From Dehalococcoidia bacterium (lineage in GTDB: Bacteria; Chloroflexota; Dehalococcoidia; SZUA-161): DNA of 8,412 bases. The position numbers were made by a program, and so were the translations under genes. The stretch spans positions 2,054,778 through 2,063,189 of the forward strand of contig CP070819.1 of NCBI GenBank assembly GCA_020344295.1. Reading direction: 5' to 3'. Below the pieces are notes generated by a model. The model worked only from the letters and a program-made list of their open reading frames with translations. It had not been told where the DNA came from and did not search any database. Of this stretch, positions 1 through 6,665 are shown in pieces; position 1 is the stretch's first letter; every line of letters starts with the position of its first letter.

Positions 1-256
1 CCTTGGCGCAGACCATGAGCTTGGCCAGGAGCCCTTCAGGCACGATGTTAAATACGAAATCGCCCGTTTCCCTGGCGTTGGCCAGGGTATGTCTCTCAGG
101 GGCGGCCGCAAATAGAAGCAGAGGAGGGTTAGATGAAACCGGCGTAATAAAGCTGAACGGTGCAGCGTTGGCATTCCCGTCCTTGTCGGTTGTGGAAATG
201 AGCACGGTGCATCTCGGTGAAAGGATTTCATAGAAACCGGATACGGCGATATCCAT
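1..256 (-). CDS. Flavin reductase-like FMN-binding split-barrel protein, N-terminal part
   Basis: The gene reads leftward from an ATG at 256 and runs off the window, leaving 85 codons of the N-terminus. The protein starts MDIAVSGFYEILSPRCTVLI and continues with a pattern typical of the flavin reductase-like (DIM6/NTAB) split barrel. That pattern is a 'P-R-x-T/V-V-L-I-(S/T)-T' strand, 'DGNANAAPFSF', then 'PPLLLFA' and 'HTLANARETGDFVFNIV', which is the usual FMN-binding first half. Family members bind FMN and either reduce flavin with NAD(P)H or act in small oxidoreductase reactions in the cytoplasm; the substrate cannot be read here. The start is fixed by a near-perfect Shine-Dalgarno site six bases upstream. 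The gene lies 63 bases downstream of the HAD gene on the same strand, so it may be read through from that operon or have its own promoter. The family call is fairly firm; the specific function is unknown. Confidence 0.8.
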   Translation of the reverse strand, partial: MDIAVSGFYEILSPRCTVLISTTDKDGNANAAPFSFITPVSSNPPLLLFAAAPERHTLANARETGDFVFNIVPEGLLAKLMVCAK

Positions 257-262
257 TTAATT

Positions 263-271
263 CCCTCCTTT
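263..271 (-). promoter_or_regulatory. Strong Shine-Dalgarno site of the flavin reductase-like gene
   Basis: Read on the minus strand this is AAAGGAGGG followed by six bases (AATTAA) and the ATG at 256. It is the best ribosome binding site in the left block. It contrasts with the HAD gene upstream, which has almost none, and it decides the start of the partial gene. Confidence 0.8.
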
Positions 272-319
272 ACGATCAATTGAACTGGTGGTGTATATTT
301 ACTAGTTTGGCATGGACAC

Positions 320-1000
320 TTAATATCCGTCCAGATATTTCAGCACCTCGAAAAGGTCCCTTGCCTCGTAATCTGGAACGGGTGTGTCGCCCATATGTGA
401 CATACCCCGACGGTTAACCCACACGGCCCTGATCCCGGCTCCTTTAGCGGCGGCTACGTCGTGTTCCAGGCTGTCGCCGATAACGATGGCATCCTCGGGC
501 CGGGAATTAGTTGACATAAGTGCATTCTCGAAATAGGCGCTGCTGCCTTTTATCCCCAGATGGGTGTGATCGAAGATGTAGCTGAAGTAACTTGTACCTG
601 CCGCCTTCTCCACAGCATCTGCCTTCTCTCTGGCGTAGTCGCCGGTTGTCAGGCATAATATATGCCTTTCCTCAACCTTGTCCAGAAAGACAAAGGTATC
701 GGGGAAGAAATTGGGCTCGGTCCAACTTGATTCCTGCGCCTCTTTGAAACTCACAGCCATTCGGTGAGCCATATTCTCATCGTACGGCTTTCCCAGATGG
801 TCGGTTAGCAGCTTCTGGTGGAAGAAGAAATCATCATGCTTATCGGGATACCGTGTGTGGATGATCCCGCGGTGTAATGTGAGGTAGGCATCCATCAACT
901 CCCTAGCGCTCAACCCGTATATACCTTCGAGCTTTATGGCGAATTTGGACAATGTATCGTGGAGGGTTTCGTCATAATCTATGAAAAGTATCTTGCCCAT
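320..1000 (-). CDS. HAD-superfamily hydrolase (probable phosphatase with helical cap)
   Basis: This 226-residue cytoplasmic protein has all four HAD motifs. Motif I is DYDETLHDT with nucleophile Asp8 and acid/base Asp10. Motif II is LTTGD (Thr118/119). Motif III is Lys151 in LGIKGSS. Motif IV is GDSLEHD with Asp176 and Asp181 for magnesium. The roughly 85 residues between motif I and motif II are mostly helical, as expected for a C1 cap, and the length fits phosphoglycolate phosphatase or nucleotidase-like members. The likely activity is hydrolysis of a small phosphate ester; the substrate cannot be assigned. Motif I carries Glu11 where many C1-cap phosphatases have Gly (DxDGT). The ATG at 1000 follows the DUF763 stop codon by a single base and has no convincing Shine-Dalgarno site, so translation is probably coupled to the gene upstream. 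Confidence 0.88.
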   Translation of the reverse strand: MGKILFIDYDETLHDTLSKFAIKLEGIYGLSARELMDAYLTLHRGIIHTRYPDKHDDFFFHQKLLTDHLGKPYDENMAHRMAVSFKEAQESSWTEPNFFPDTFVFLDKVEERHILCLTTGDYAREKADAVEKAAGTSYFSYIFDHTHLGIKGSSAYFENALMSTNSRPEDAIVIGDSLEHDVAAAKGAGIRAVWVNRRGMSHMGDTPVPDYEARDLFEVLKYLDGY

Positions 1001-1001
1001 T

Positions 1002-2087
1002 TCAGGGAAATACTCTGTGGAGCCGCTTCAGGGCCTCCATCTCCTCTCGATTACCAAGCTTGGCCTTGCGGACCGCGCGCGCCAGTATATCGGTGGTCTT
1101 ATCATAGGTTTTACGGTCAACGGGGTAGGGAATCCCATCCTTACCGCCGTGGGCGAAGCTGTAACGAGCGGGGTCCTGGAAACTGGGGGCCACCCCCCAG
1201 ACGAGCTCCGAGATGAGACTGAGAGCGCGGACTGTTTTCGGCCCTACCCCTTCCATACCGATCAGGTTTTCGAATCCCTCGGGCTTGCGTTCGTAAGTGG
1301 TAAGAAATATCTTCTCTAGGCGTTCGGGATGCATGTCCTGCCTTAGAAGGTGGTGTCGTGAGGGAAGTTCAAGCGATTTTAGTTTGTTCAATTCCCCGAC
1401 AAGAGCCTCCGGCCTCTGCTCGGAAGCGAGCTCGGCAGATACCCTGCGTGCCCCCTCGCTTTCGTCAGCGACCATGTTTAACACAGTTTCGAAACCCTGG
1501 GAGCAAATGGCCGCGTGGGGCTCGCAGACAAAGTCCTTCACTTCCTCTCCCAGCCAGTGATACCTGCGGGCATAGCGGTTCTTCTCGTTCATTCCCTGCT
1601 GGACAACTGCCCAGTCGCCCTGTGACGTGAACAGGAAGGTATGATGATAGAGCTGGTAGCCGTCCTGTACCGCACATGTATCCACCTTGGCGGATATCCT
1701 GCTGGCATAGACGAGTTGTGAGGGATCCCGGGAAATTTTATGGGAGTATTCTGTAATCTGTGCCGGAGTCTGACGGGACGTCTTGCCTTTGCCTCCAGCA
1801 ACATAGAAGCCCAGCTCACTCTCGAGCCCTTTCGTCCCCTCCTTCAACGCGCCGCATACCGTGGTGGTGACGCCGCTGGAGTGCCAGTCGAATCCGAGGA
1901 CGCAGCCGAAGCCCTGGAACCAGAACGGGTCCGACAGCCGCCGCAGCATCTCCTCGGGCCCGAACTCGGATATTATTGCTATCGACATCTCCCGGGAGAG
2001 CTTCGTCATACGGTCGAACAGCCAGCGCGGCGCCTTGCCGCCATGGAGAGGGAGGTGTGCCTCACCTGTCCTAGTCGCCTTCCTCAT
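1002..2087 (-). CDS. DUF763 family protein with a helix-hairpin-helix motif
   Basis: This 361-residue protein opens with the DUF763 (COG1415) signature: RTGEAHLPLHGGKAPRWLF at residues 6-24. It continues with FWFQGFGCVLGFDWHSSG (about 55-72), an aromatic QGDWAVVQQGMN stretch (156-167) and a C-terminal FAHGGKDGIPYPVDR block (311-325). At about 276-289 the stretch GMEGVGPKTVRALS reads as a helix-hairpin-helix motif of the kind that contacts the nucleic acid backbone. The family is known to me mainly from archaea and thermophilic bacteria, and its biochemical role is not established. The motif suggests DNA or RNA binding, which is an inference. There is no signal peptide or membrane segment, so it is cytoplasmic. 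The ATG at 2087 is supported because the conserved N-terminal block begins within six residues of it. Its stop lies one base from the HAD start, so the two form an operon. I could not find a convincing promoter upstream. Confidence 0.87.
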   Translation of the reverse strand: MRKATRTGEAHLPLHGGKAPRWLFDRMTKLSREMSIAIISEFGPEEMLRRLSDPFWFQGFGCVLGFDWHSSGVTTTVCGALKEGTKGLESELGFYVAGGKGKTSRQTPAQITEYSHKISRDPSQLVYASRISAKVDTCAVQDGYQLYHHTFLFTSQGDWAVVQQGMNEKNRYARRYHWLGEEVKDFVCEPHAAICSQGFETVLNMVADESEGARRVSAELASEQRPEALVGELNKLKSLELPSRHHLLRQDMHPERLEKIFLTTYERKPEGFENLIGMEGVGPKTVRALSLISELVWGVAPSFQDPARYSFAHGGKDGIPYPVDRKTYDKTTDILARAVRKAKLGNREEMEALKRLHRVFP

Positions 2088-2141
2088 AGTCCAATTCTAA
2101 GTTAAAGAAGCTGGGACAGCAAGGTATTATGAATACATTAC

Positions 2142-2170
2142 TTCAGATTTCATCCCAAATCGCATAGAAT
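2142..2170 (+). promoter_or_regulatory. Possible sigma70 promoter for the DUF6141-like gene
   Basis: TTCAGA at 2142-2147 (four of six matches to TTGACA) is followed after exactly 17 bases by TAGAAT at 2165-2170 (five of six matches to TATAAT). Transcription would begin near 2177, giving a leader of only about 12 bases before the ATG at 2189. A five-base inverted repeat, CCCAA at 2154-2158 and TTGGG at 2178-2182, brackets the -10 element. The match is modest and the short leader counts against it. Confidence 0.35.
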
Positions 2171-2188
2171 ACCCGTATTGGGCTGAAC

Positions 2189-2704
2189 ATGAACACCTAT
2201 GTGCTCTATCGTGAGACCCAGCACTTCCGGCAGGTGTGGCTGTGGCTTCTCACCTTGGGCATCTCCGGGATCACATTCTATGCCATGGTGCAGCAGTTGA
2301 TTCTGGGCACACCCTTCGGCGATAATCCCGCCTCAGATATGGTTCTTATTATTATCGTAATCGTCTTCGGTTTCATGTTCCCAGTTTTCTTCTATATCGT
2401 GAACCTGACTACCGAGGTCCGCGGTGACGGTCTGTACTATCGTTTCTTCCCCTTCCACCTCACCTTTCGGAAGATATCGGGCGAAGATATAAGGAGCTGT
2501 GAAGCGCGGACATACAGCCCCCTGCGAGAGTACGGTGGTGGTGGCATCAGGTGGGGCGCGAAGGGCAGGGCCTATAATGTCGGCGGCAATCGCGGAGTGC
2601 AGCTGGAGCTTTCAAACGGCTCTCGGATCCTGATCGGTTCACAGAGGTCTGAAGAGCTAGCGGAGGCAATAGATATGGCAATAAAAAGAGGCGCAAATAG
2701 GTAA
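2189..2704 (+). CDS. Two-helix membrane protein, DUF6141-like
   Basis: This 171-residue protein has two hydrophobic helices, at about residues 17-37 and 51-73, followed by a soluble C-terminal domain rich in beta strands. The C-terminal half carries distinctive blocks: YGGGGIRWG (115-123), AYNVGGNRGVQLEL (128-141) and IGSQRSEELAEAI (149-161). I remember this combination from DUF6141-type proteins, which resemble small PH-like domains attached to a membrane hairpin. Its function is not known. The ATG at 2189 puts the first helix at a sensible distance from the N-terminus; the Shine-Dalgarno match upstream (GGGC) is weak. It is transcribed divergently from DUF763 and converges on the alpha/beta hydrolase with 7 bases between the stops and no obvious terminator hairpin. 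The membrane topology is well supported; the family name is from memory. Confidence 0.75.
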   Translation: MNTYVLYRETQHFRQVWLWLLTLGISGITFYAMVQQLILGTPFGDNPASDMVLIIIVIVFGFMFPVFFYIVNLTTEVRGDGLYYRFFPFHLTFRKISGEDIRSCEARTYSPLREYGGGGIRWGAKGRAYNVGGNRGVQLELSNGSRILIGSQRSEELAEAIDMAIKRGANR

Positions 2705-2711
2705 CCGCTGT

Positions 2712-3521
2712 TCAACCAGCCGTCAGGAAATCCAGGACTTCTTTAGTGAACCTTCCTCGCATAGCCACGAAGAACGCATGCGCTCCACCTTCGAACTTTA
2801 CCAGCCTCGTGTTCGGTATCCTGCTGGCCAGCACCTCCGATGAGCTGGGTTTGATAAGCCTGTCCTCTGTTCCGGTCATCACGAGGGTTGGAGCCTGAAT
2901 CATATGCAGTCTTTCCTGTGTGTCGTGGTTTAAGATAGCTTCCAGTTGCCCCTTGACGCCAGTATTATTACCTAATTTGAAGCGAATCATCGCCACAGGT
3001 CCCATCAGCATCTGAACCAGCCTGTTGCCGCTGGCTAGCGAGTAGATCGTACTCATGTATTTATCGATAGGGATATTCAGGATAACATCGTTGGGGCAGT
3101 CCTCAGCGAGCCCCAGCAATCTGTGATATTCGGCCGAATGACCGCTGGTCTCGTCTCTTCGGGCAAAAGTGCATCCCAGAACAAGCTTCTTGACACGTTC
3201 GGGGTAGTTGATAGCAACTTCCTGGGCGATCATACCTCCCATTGATACACCCAGTATGTGCGCCCGATCGATACCCAGATAGTCCATCAGCCCAACCGTG
3301 TCATCGGCCATTGTCTTGATCGTGTAAGGTTCAATTGGCCTGTCGGTTTTTCCTGCGCCTCTATTATCGAAGGTGATTACCTGAAAGGCCTTTTTAAACG
3401 TACGTGTATGCAGGAACCAGGACATCCGACCGCCTGAAAATCCCATAATGAGAATGATAGGCTCCCCCCGCCCCTCGACTTTATAGTTCATGTCTATGCC
3501 ATTGATGCTAGCCTTCGGCAT
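2712..3521 (-). CDS. Alpha/beta-fold hydrolase
   Basis: This 269-residue cytoplasmic protein has the complete alpha/beta hydrolase layout. An oxyanion-loop region IMGFSGG (25-31) replaces the common HG motif. It is followed by FDNRGAGKTD (51-60), the nucleophile elbow GVSMGG with Ser93, the acid Asp220 in GTEDRLI, and the catalytic His248 in GGAHAFF. The length and motif order match esterases and 3-oxoadipate enol-lactonase-like enzymes, which hydrolyse ester or lactone bonds; the true substrate cannot be told. There is no signal peptide. The ATG at 3521 opens the usual N-terminal strand (MPKASINGIDMNYKVEG), and only a loose G-rich stretch lies upstream as a ribosome site. The gene follows the CAP-transglutaminase lipoprotein on the same strand after 37 bases, so the two are probably cotranscribed from the promoter near 4800. 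Confidence 0.9.
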   Translation of the reverse strand: MPKASINGIDMNYKVEGRGEPIILIMGFSGGRMSWFLHTRTFKKAFQVITFDNRGAGKTDRPIEPYTIKTMADDTVGLMDYLGIDRAHILGVSMGGMIAQEVAINYPERVKKLVLGCTFARRDETSGHSAEYHRLLGLAEDCPNDVILNIPIDKYMSTIYSLASGNRLVQMLMGPVAMIRFKLGNNTGVKGQLEAILNHDTQERLHMIQAPTLVMTGTEDRLIKPSSSEVLASRIPNTRLVKFEGGAHAFFVAMRGRFTKEVLDFLTAG

Positions 3522-3558
3522 TTTCTACCACACCCCACTTCTCTATTTCATCTGTGCG

Positions 3559-4719
3559 CTACCAATGAACGTAGTAGTCCGCAACGATACCCATTGACTC
3601 CCAGTAATAGCTGCCGAGCTGGTCTTCCCAAAATTCTAGATCCTCTTTCAGCGTTTCCAGTTCTCTGCCCATGTTCTGAAGGAGTTCATACTCATCGGAG
3701 TCTCGTATGACTGTTCTTCCCCCCAAGGCCTCTTCATAAGCCTGACGCTTCTGCTCGTACAGCTCTATCTCCGTTTGATATGCTTCCCAATGTCCTGTCC
3801 ATTGTTCATAAAACACATAGTCGAAGGAGGACACTCTCTCAATGCTTATTAGTCCGTACTCGCTCCCTGTTGACAGGTATGCCACCTTATCGTAACTCGC
3901 ATTGGTATCATCCCCTTCTTCTATACCCCCGGATGTAGTGATATTCAGGCCCGGCCCCGTGCAGTCTATGTAAACCATGCCGCGGTCCGTTGTATTGAAT
4001 GCGTTTAGAGCGTGGCCGGGACCGGCCGTGAGATCTACGTTAACATATGCGGTTCTGATTCCAGCAGCTTCGGCCCTGTCATGCAGCATGGCGGCGAAGT
4101 CTGTACAAATGAAAGAGCCAGCCTCGTAGAGCTGTTCATCCGTATCATCGTTAAGCACGAACTGGCGGAGCTGGATCCACGAAGGGTCCTCTGCGCGGTC
4201 GTTCTCATAGAGAGTCACAAGGTCTCCATCACCGAATACCGTGTTCAAGATGTCGAATACCTGGGTATAGTGCACCGTGTTGCCAAGAACAGCCACGCCG
4301 ATGCCTGTCGCTCTCGCATCGCTCCTGAGCATCGTGTTGTGCAGGTCGTAGCTTTGGAGGCAGTAGTCAACCTGGTCTCCGGCAGTATCATCGCCGAGCC
4401 GTGGCGAGCCATTTCGATAGGTAACCCGCCAGGAGTTGCTGAGTAAAAAGCGAATGTCACTGGATCGCTCGACAACATCGGAGAAGCCGTTGGCTGAGTA
4501 CTCTCTAGCCAGCGAATCCAATATCGGGTCTCTAGCAAGGATGCCTATTCCTGCACTGTGTCTCTCTTCATTAACCAGCCTGTATATTTCGTCCTCTACT
4601 TCCGCTTCAGTGCGTGTTGATGACGTGTTCGTTGAGGGAATTAAACAGGCAGATAATAACACGAGGGCTGCTATTATCAATGCTATGGTTGCCAGTTCGA
4701 GATATGCCCTCGGTCTCAC
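3559..4719 (-). CDS. Lipoprotein with CAP/SCP-like and transglutaminase-like domains
   Basis: This 386-residue protein starts at a GTG with AAAGGAG four bases upstream. Residues 1-25 form a lipoprotein signal: basic start, hydrophobic run, then lipobox LSAC with Cys25 as the likely lipidated residue, so it should be anchored outside the cytoplasm. After a Ser/Thr-rich linker, residues 41-160 read as a CAP/SCP-like domain. They contain VEDEIYRLVNEERHSAGI, LARDPILDSLAREYSANGF, DLHNTMLRSDARATGIGVAV and HYTQVFDIL. The C-terminal conserved His is present (His127), but the usual His-Ser pair in the first half appears as Tyr74-Ser75. Residues 180-260 resemble a transglutaminase/papain-like core, with Cys205 in GSFICTDFA, His236 in GPGHALNAF and Asp252 in VYIDCTG. 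The tail (310-370) is Glu/Lys/Gln-rich and probably coiled-coil. The fused protein could bind or modify cell-surface proteins or wall material; no substrate is evident. Confidence 0.8.
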   Translation of the reverse strand: MRPRAYLELATIALIIAALVLLSACLIPSTNTSSTRTEAEVEDEIYRLVNEERHSAGIGILARDPILDSLAREYSANGFSDVVERSSDIRFLLSNSWRVTYRNGSPRLGDDTAGDQVDYCLQSYDLHNTMLRSDARATGIGVAVLGNTVHYTQVFDILNTVFGDGDLVTLYENDRAEDPSWIQLRQFVLNDDTDEQLYEAGSFICTDFAAMLHDRAEAAGIRTAYVNVDLTAGPGHALNAFNTTDRGMVYIDCTGPGLNITTSGGIEEGDDTNASYDKVAYLSTGSEYGLISIERVSSFDYVFYEQWTGHWEAYQTEIELYEQKRQAYEEALGGRTVIRDSDEYELLQNMGRELETLKEDLEFWEDQLGSYYWESMGIVADYYVHW

Positions 4720-4723
4720 ACCG

Positions 4724-4730
4724 CTCCTTT
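4724..4730 (-). promoter_or_regulatory. Shine-Dalgarno site that selects the GTG start of the lipoprotein gene
   Basis: On the minus strand this reads AAAGGAG, then CGGT, then GTG at 4719-4717. The signal peptide begins immediately at that codon (MRPRAYLELATIALI), so the GTG is the natural start although the spacing is slightly short. Confidence 0.7.
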
Positions 4731-4786
4731 GAGTTTATTGATTTAATATGCGGCCTCTTGCTTTGAATACAGCCCTTTTTGCATCA

Positions 4787-4815
4787 ATTATAGATTGAGC
4801 TTGTCGCTGAGGCAA
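4787..4815 (-). promoter_or_regulatory. Sigma70-type promoter for the lipoprotein/hydrolase unit
   Basis: Read on the minus strand, the -35 element is TTGCCT (4815-4810, four of six consensus matches). After a spacer of exactly 17 bases comes a perfect TATAAT (4792-4787). Transcription should begin near 4780, leaving a leader of about 60 bases before the GTG at 4719. It lies back to back with the gatC promoter, and the inner edges of the two -35 elements are four bases apart. Confidence 0.7.
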
Positions 4816-4824
4816 ACCGTTGCC
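4811..4824. repeat. Inverted repeat GGCAA-N4-TTGCC at the heart of the divergent promoters
   Basis: GGCAA at 4811-4815, then ACCG, then TTGCC at 4820-4824 form a 14-base inverted repeat. Each arm is also the core of a -35 element, one for each direction. It may be only the consequence of two similar promoters placed in mirror image, or it may be an operator whose occupation would cover both -35 elements. Confidence 0.65.
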
Positions 4825-4848
4825 CATATTGGAAGCTGATGCTATAAT
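4820..4848 (+). promoter_or_regulatory. Extended -10 sigma70 promoter for the gatC operon
   Basis: The -35 element TTGCCC (4820-4825, four of six matches) and a perfect TATAAT (4843-4848) are separated by exactly 17 bases. TG at 4840-4841 just before the -10 gives an extended -10 (TGC-TATAAT). Transcription should start near 4855, giving a leader of about 36 bases before the TTG start of gatC. This is the best promoter in the window and fits the steady expression expected of a translation gene. Confidence 0.75.
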
Positions 4849-4879
4849 TCCCCTGTATCTGTAAGGGCGATTCGTTTCC

Positions 4880-4885
4880 GAGGTG
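4880..4885 (+). promoter_or_regulatory. Shine-Dalgarno site that selects the TTG start of gatC
   Basis: GAGGTG is a full match to the anti-Shine-Dalgarno sequence and ends five bases before TTG at 4891. The GTG inside it (4883) would meet a stop codon after two codons, so the TTG is the functional start. Confidence 0.75.
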
Positions 4886-4890
4886 TCCAA

Positions 4891-5178
4891 TTGAAATTAA
4901 GTAGAGAAGAAGTTCAGCATATCGCACTCCTCGCACGGCTGGGTGTGGATGAGAGTGACCTCGAGAAATTCAGCGTCCAGCTTTCCAACATACTGGAGAA
5001 CTTTGATATTCTACAGCAGGTGGATACCACAGATGTGCCTCCGACCTCTCACCCGGTTGCCTTAAGCAACGTGCTGAGGGAAGACGAAGTAACGCCGTCT
5101 TTCGCTCCTGCTGACATACTGGCCAATGCCCCTCAGGAGGAGGAAGGCTGTTTTCGGGTCAGGGCGGTGCTGGAATAA
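4891..5178 (+). CDS. gatC: Asp-tRNA(Asn)/Glu-tRNA(Gln) amidotransferase subunit C
   Basis: This 95-residue protein has the family's usual length and signature: MKLSREEVQHIALLARLGVD, then a helix leading to LSNILENFDILQQVDTTDVPPTSHPV, then LREDEVTPSF and the C-terminal 'APQEEEGCFRVRAVLE'. GatC wraps around the GatA-GatB interface and stabilises the complex that converts misacylated Glu-tRNA(Gln) and Asp-tRNA(Asn) to the amides in the cytoplasm. Translation starts at TTG, chosen because of the GAGGTG ribosome site five bases upstream and because family alignment begins at this residue. It is the first gene of a plus-strand operon with a clear extended -10 promoter. Unusually, gatA does not follow directly: a CoA-binding protein gene lies between them, 24 bases after the gatC stop. 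Confidence 0.95.
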   Translation: MKLSREEVQHIALLARLGVDESDLEKFSVQLSNILENFDILQQVDTTDVPPTSHPVALSNVLREDEVTPSFAPADILANAPQEEEGCFRVRAVLE

Positions 5179-5202
5179 CCACCGGCTTATCTGAGTGTGA
5201 TC

Positions 5203-6657
5203 ATGAATCTTAAGCAGCAGATGGACTGTCTGTTCGATCCCCGGTCCGTAGCGGTGATCGGGGCATCGAACGATATGATGAAGTGGGGTTTCAACATCTT
5301 CAACATACTGCTCACCAGGGGCGGACGGGAAATCTACGCCATAAACAGAAATGGAAACGAAGTGCAGGGACAGAAGGCTTATCGTAGCATTAGCGAGGTG
5401 CCGGGGCCTGTGGATGTAGCCGTCATTACGGTCCCGTTTCAAGATGTCCCTGCTGCAATGGAGGATTGTGTCAGCAAGGGTGTCAAGGCTGGTGTCATTA
5501 TATCGGGAGGGCTTGCCGAGACCGGAGCAGAGGGCGCAAGTGTTGAGAGGAAAGCGGTAGAAATCGCTAGGAGAGGCGGGATGCGCTTTATAGGCCCAAA
5601 CTGCATGGGGAACTTCAACGCTTTTACGAACTTCCAAACGGTGCCGTATATGCCGCCGTTGAGAAAGGGCCCGTTGTCACTTATCGCTCAGAGCGGAAAC
5701 ACTAGTCAGTCGATAGTCTATCTGGCGCATGAAGTAGGTCTGGGATTCAGTAAATATGTCAGCAGTGGGAATGAGGCGGACCTGCACTTGGCGGATTTTC
5801 TGGAGTATTTCGCCCAGGATGAAAATACACGGGTAATCCTAGCATATGTCGAAGGTCTTAGAGATAGCAAGCGTTTTTTCGAGTTGGCGAGGGAGATCAC
5901 TACGAAGAAGCCTGTCGTGATACTGAAAGCAGGGCGAACTGCAGCTGGCACCAGGGCCGTGATGTCACACACTGCATCGCTGGCTGGCGCGGATACGATC
6001 GCTGATGCTGCGTTCAAGCAATGCGGGGTAATCAGGGTGGATGAGGTTAGCGAGCTGGTTGATGTCGCTCTGGCTTTGCTGGGCCAGCCACTGCCTCGGG
6101 GAAAAAGAGTGGGCGTGCTCTCCACGGCTGGTGGTGCGGCGGTAATGGCCGCGGATGCCCTGATGAGGCAAGGACTGGAACTGCCTGCGTTGTCGCCAGC
6201 TACAATGGAGAAATTGAACTCCATATTCTCGCGGAGGTGGTCCCGCGGAAACCCCATAGACAACGGTGGAGACCCTTTCGATTATGAGAGCCTGTGGGTG
6301 CTGATGGAGGACGAAAACATTGACTCTGCCTTGATATACGGCGCTGCCGGCATAGAAAGGAACGCTGTTTCGGCGTGGATTGAGATTCCTGCCGCATTTA
6401 GAGATGCAGTCGACCAGTGGATCGATATGACGGAGGAGTGTGAGCTAACGGACGTAGAGAAACTGATTGAGCTTACGAAGAAGTATCGTAAACCGGCGGT
6501 TTACTGCAATTTGGCCACCGCTAATCAGAAGCAAGGCGAGCTTTATAAGAAGCTGGAGGGTAATCATTTTGTACCGTTTCTGACACCTGAGCGGGCGGCC
6601 AGAGTGCTGGCTCATTTAGTAAGATACAGCGAATACCTGGGAATAGCCAGAGGTTAA
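5203..6657 (+). CDS. ADP-forming acyl-CoA synthetase alpha-type (CoA-binding) protein
   Basis: The protein has 484 residues when started at the ATG at 5203. I prefer that start because GAG at 5193-5195 lies seven bases upstream; an in-frame GTG at 5197 would add two residues but has almost no spacing. Domains in order: a CoA-binding Rossmann domain (about 8-105, with [15 protein letters not shown]), a first flavodoxin-like ligase domain (about 155-293, with LIAQSGN and KAGRTAAGT), and a second (about 300-470, with [15 protein letters not shown] and NPID). SHTASLAG contains His256, at the position of the phosphorylated His of acetate-CoA ligases (ADP-forming). These enzymes interconvert acyl-CoA, ADP and phosphate with acid, CoA and ATP. 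The ATP-grasp (beta) part is absent and not encoded nearby in the window, so this is an alpha subunit needing a partner, or a CoA-binding relative of other function. Confidence 0.85.
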   Translation: MNLKQQMDCLFDPRSVAVIGASNDMMKWGFNIFNILLTRGGREIYAINRNGNEVQGQKAYRSISEVPGPVDVAVITVPFQDVPAAMEDCVSKGVKAGVIISGGLAETGAEGASVERKAVEIARRGGMRFIGPNCMGNFNAFTNFQTVPYMPPLRKGPLSLIAQSGNTSQSIVYLAHEVGLGFSKYVSSGNEADLHLADFLEYFAQDENTRVILAYVEGLRDSKRFFELAREITTKKPVVILKAGRTAAGTRAVMSHTASLAGADTIADAAFKQCGVIRVDEVSELVDVALALLGQPLPRGKRVGVLSTAGGAAVMAADALMRQGLELPALSPATMEKLNSIFSRRWSRGNPIDNGGDPFDYESLWVLMEDENIDSALIYGAAGIERNAVSAWIEIPAAFRDAVDQWIDMTEECELTDVEKLIELTKKYRKPAVYCNLATANQKQGELYKKLEGNHFVPFLTPERAARVLAHLVRYSEYLGIARG

Positions 6658-6665
6658 GCACGACC

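Noticed and set aside
257..319. A separate promoter for the flavin reductase-like gene in the 63-base gap
   Set aside because: The stretch is AT-rich on the minus strand (TAAATATAC), but no -35 partner is found at proper spacing; only the ribosome site is clear.
2126..2158. A possible minus-strand promoter for DUF763 (TTGGGA at 2158-2153 with TATTCA or CATAAT downstream)
   Set aside because: TATTCA has the right spacing but matches the -10 poorly; CATAAT matches better but would need a 21-base spacer. Neither is convincing.
2700..2740. A bidirectional terminator between the convergent DUF6141-like and hydrolase genes
   Set aside because: There is no stem of useful length and no T-run on either strand within the 7-base gap or just beside it.
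4012..4446. A 144-residue open frame on the plus strand
   Set aside because: It lies entirely opposite the lipoprotein gene, has no ribosome site, and its protein has no recognisable motif; the minus-strand frame has a lipobox and two domains.
5062..5637. A 191-residue open frame on the minus strand
   Set aside because: It is antisense to gatC and the acyl-CoA synthetase gene, both of which have strong family signatures; its own protein shows none.
5718..6263. A 181-residue open frame on the minus strand
   Set aside because: Its Ser/Ala/Pro-rich composition is typical of antisense frames, and it lies wholly opposite the conserved ligase domains.
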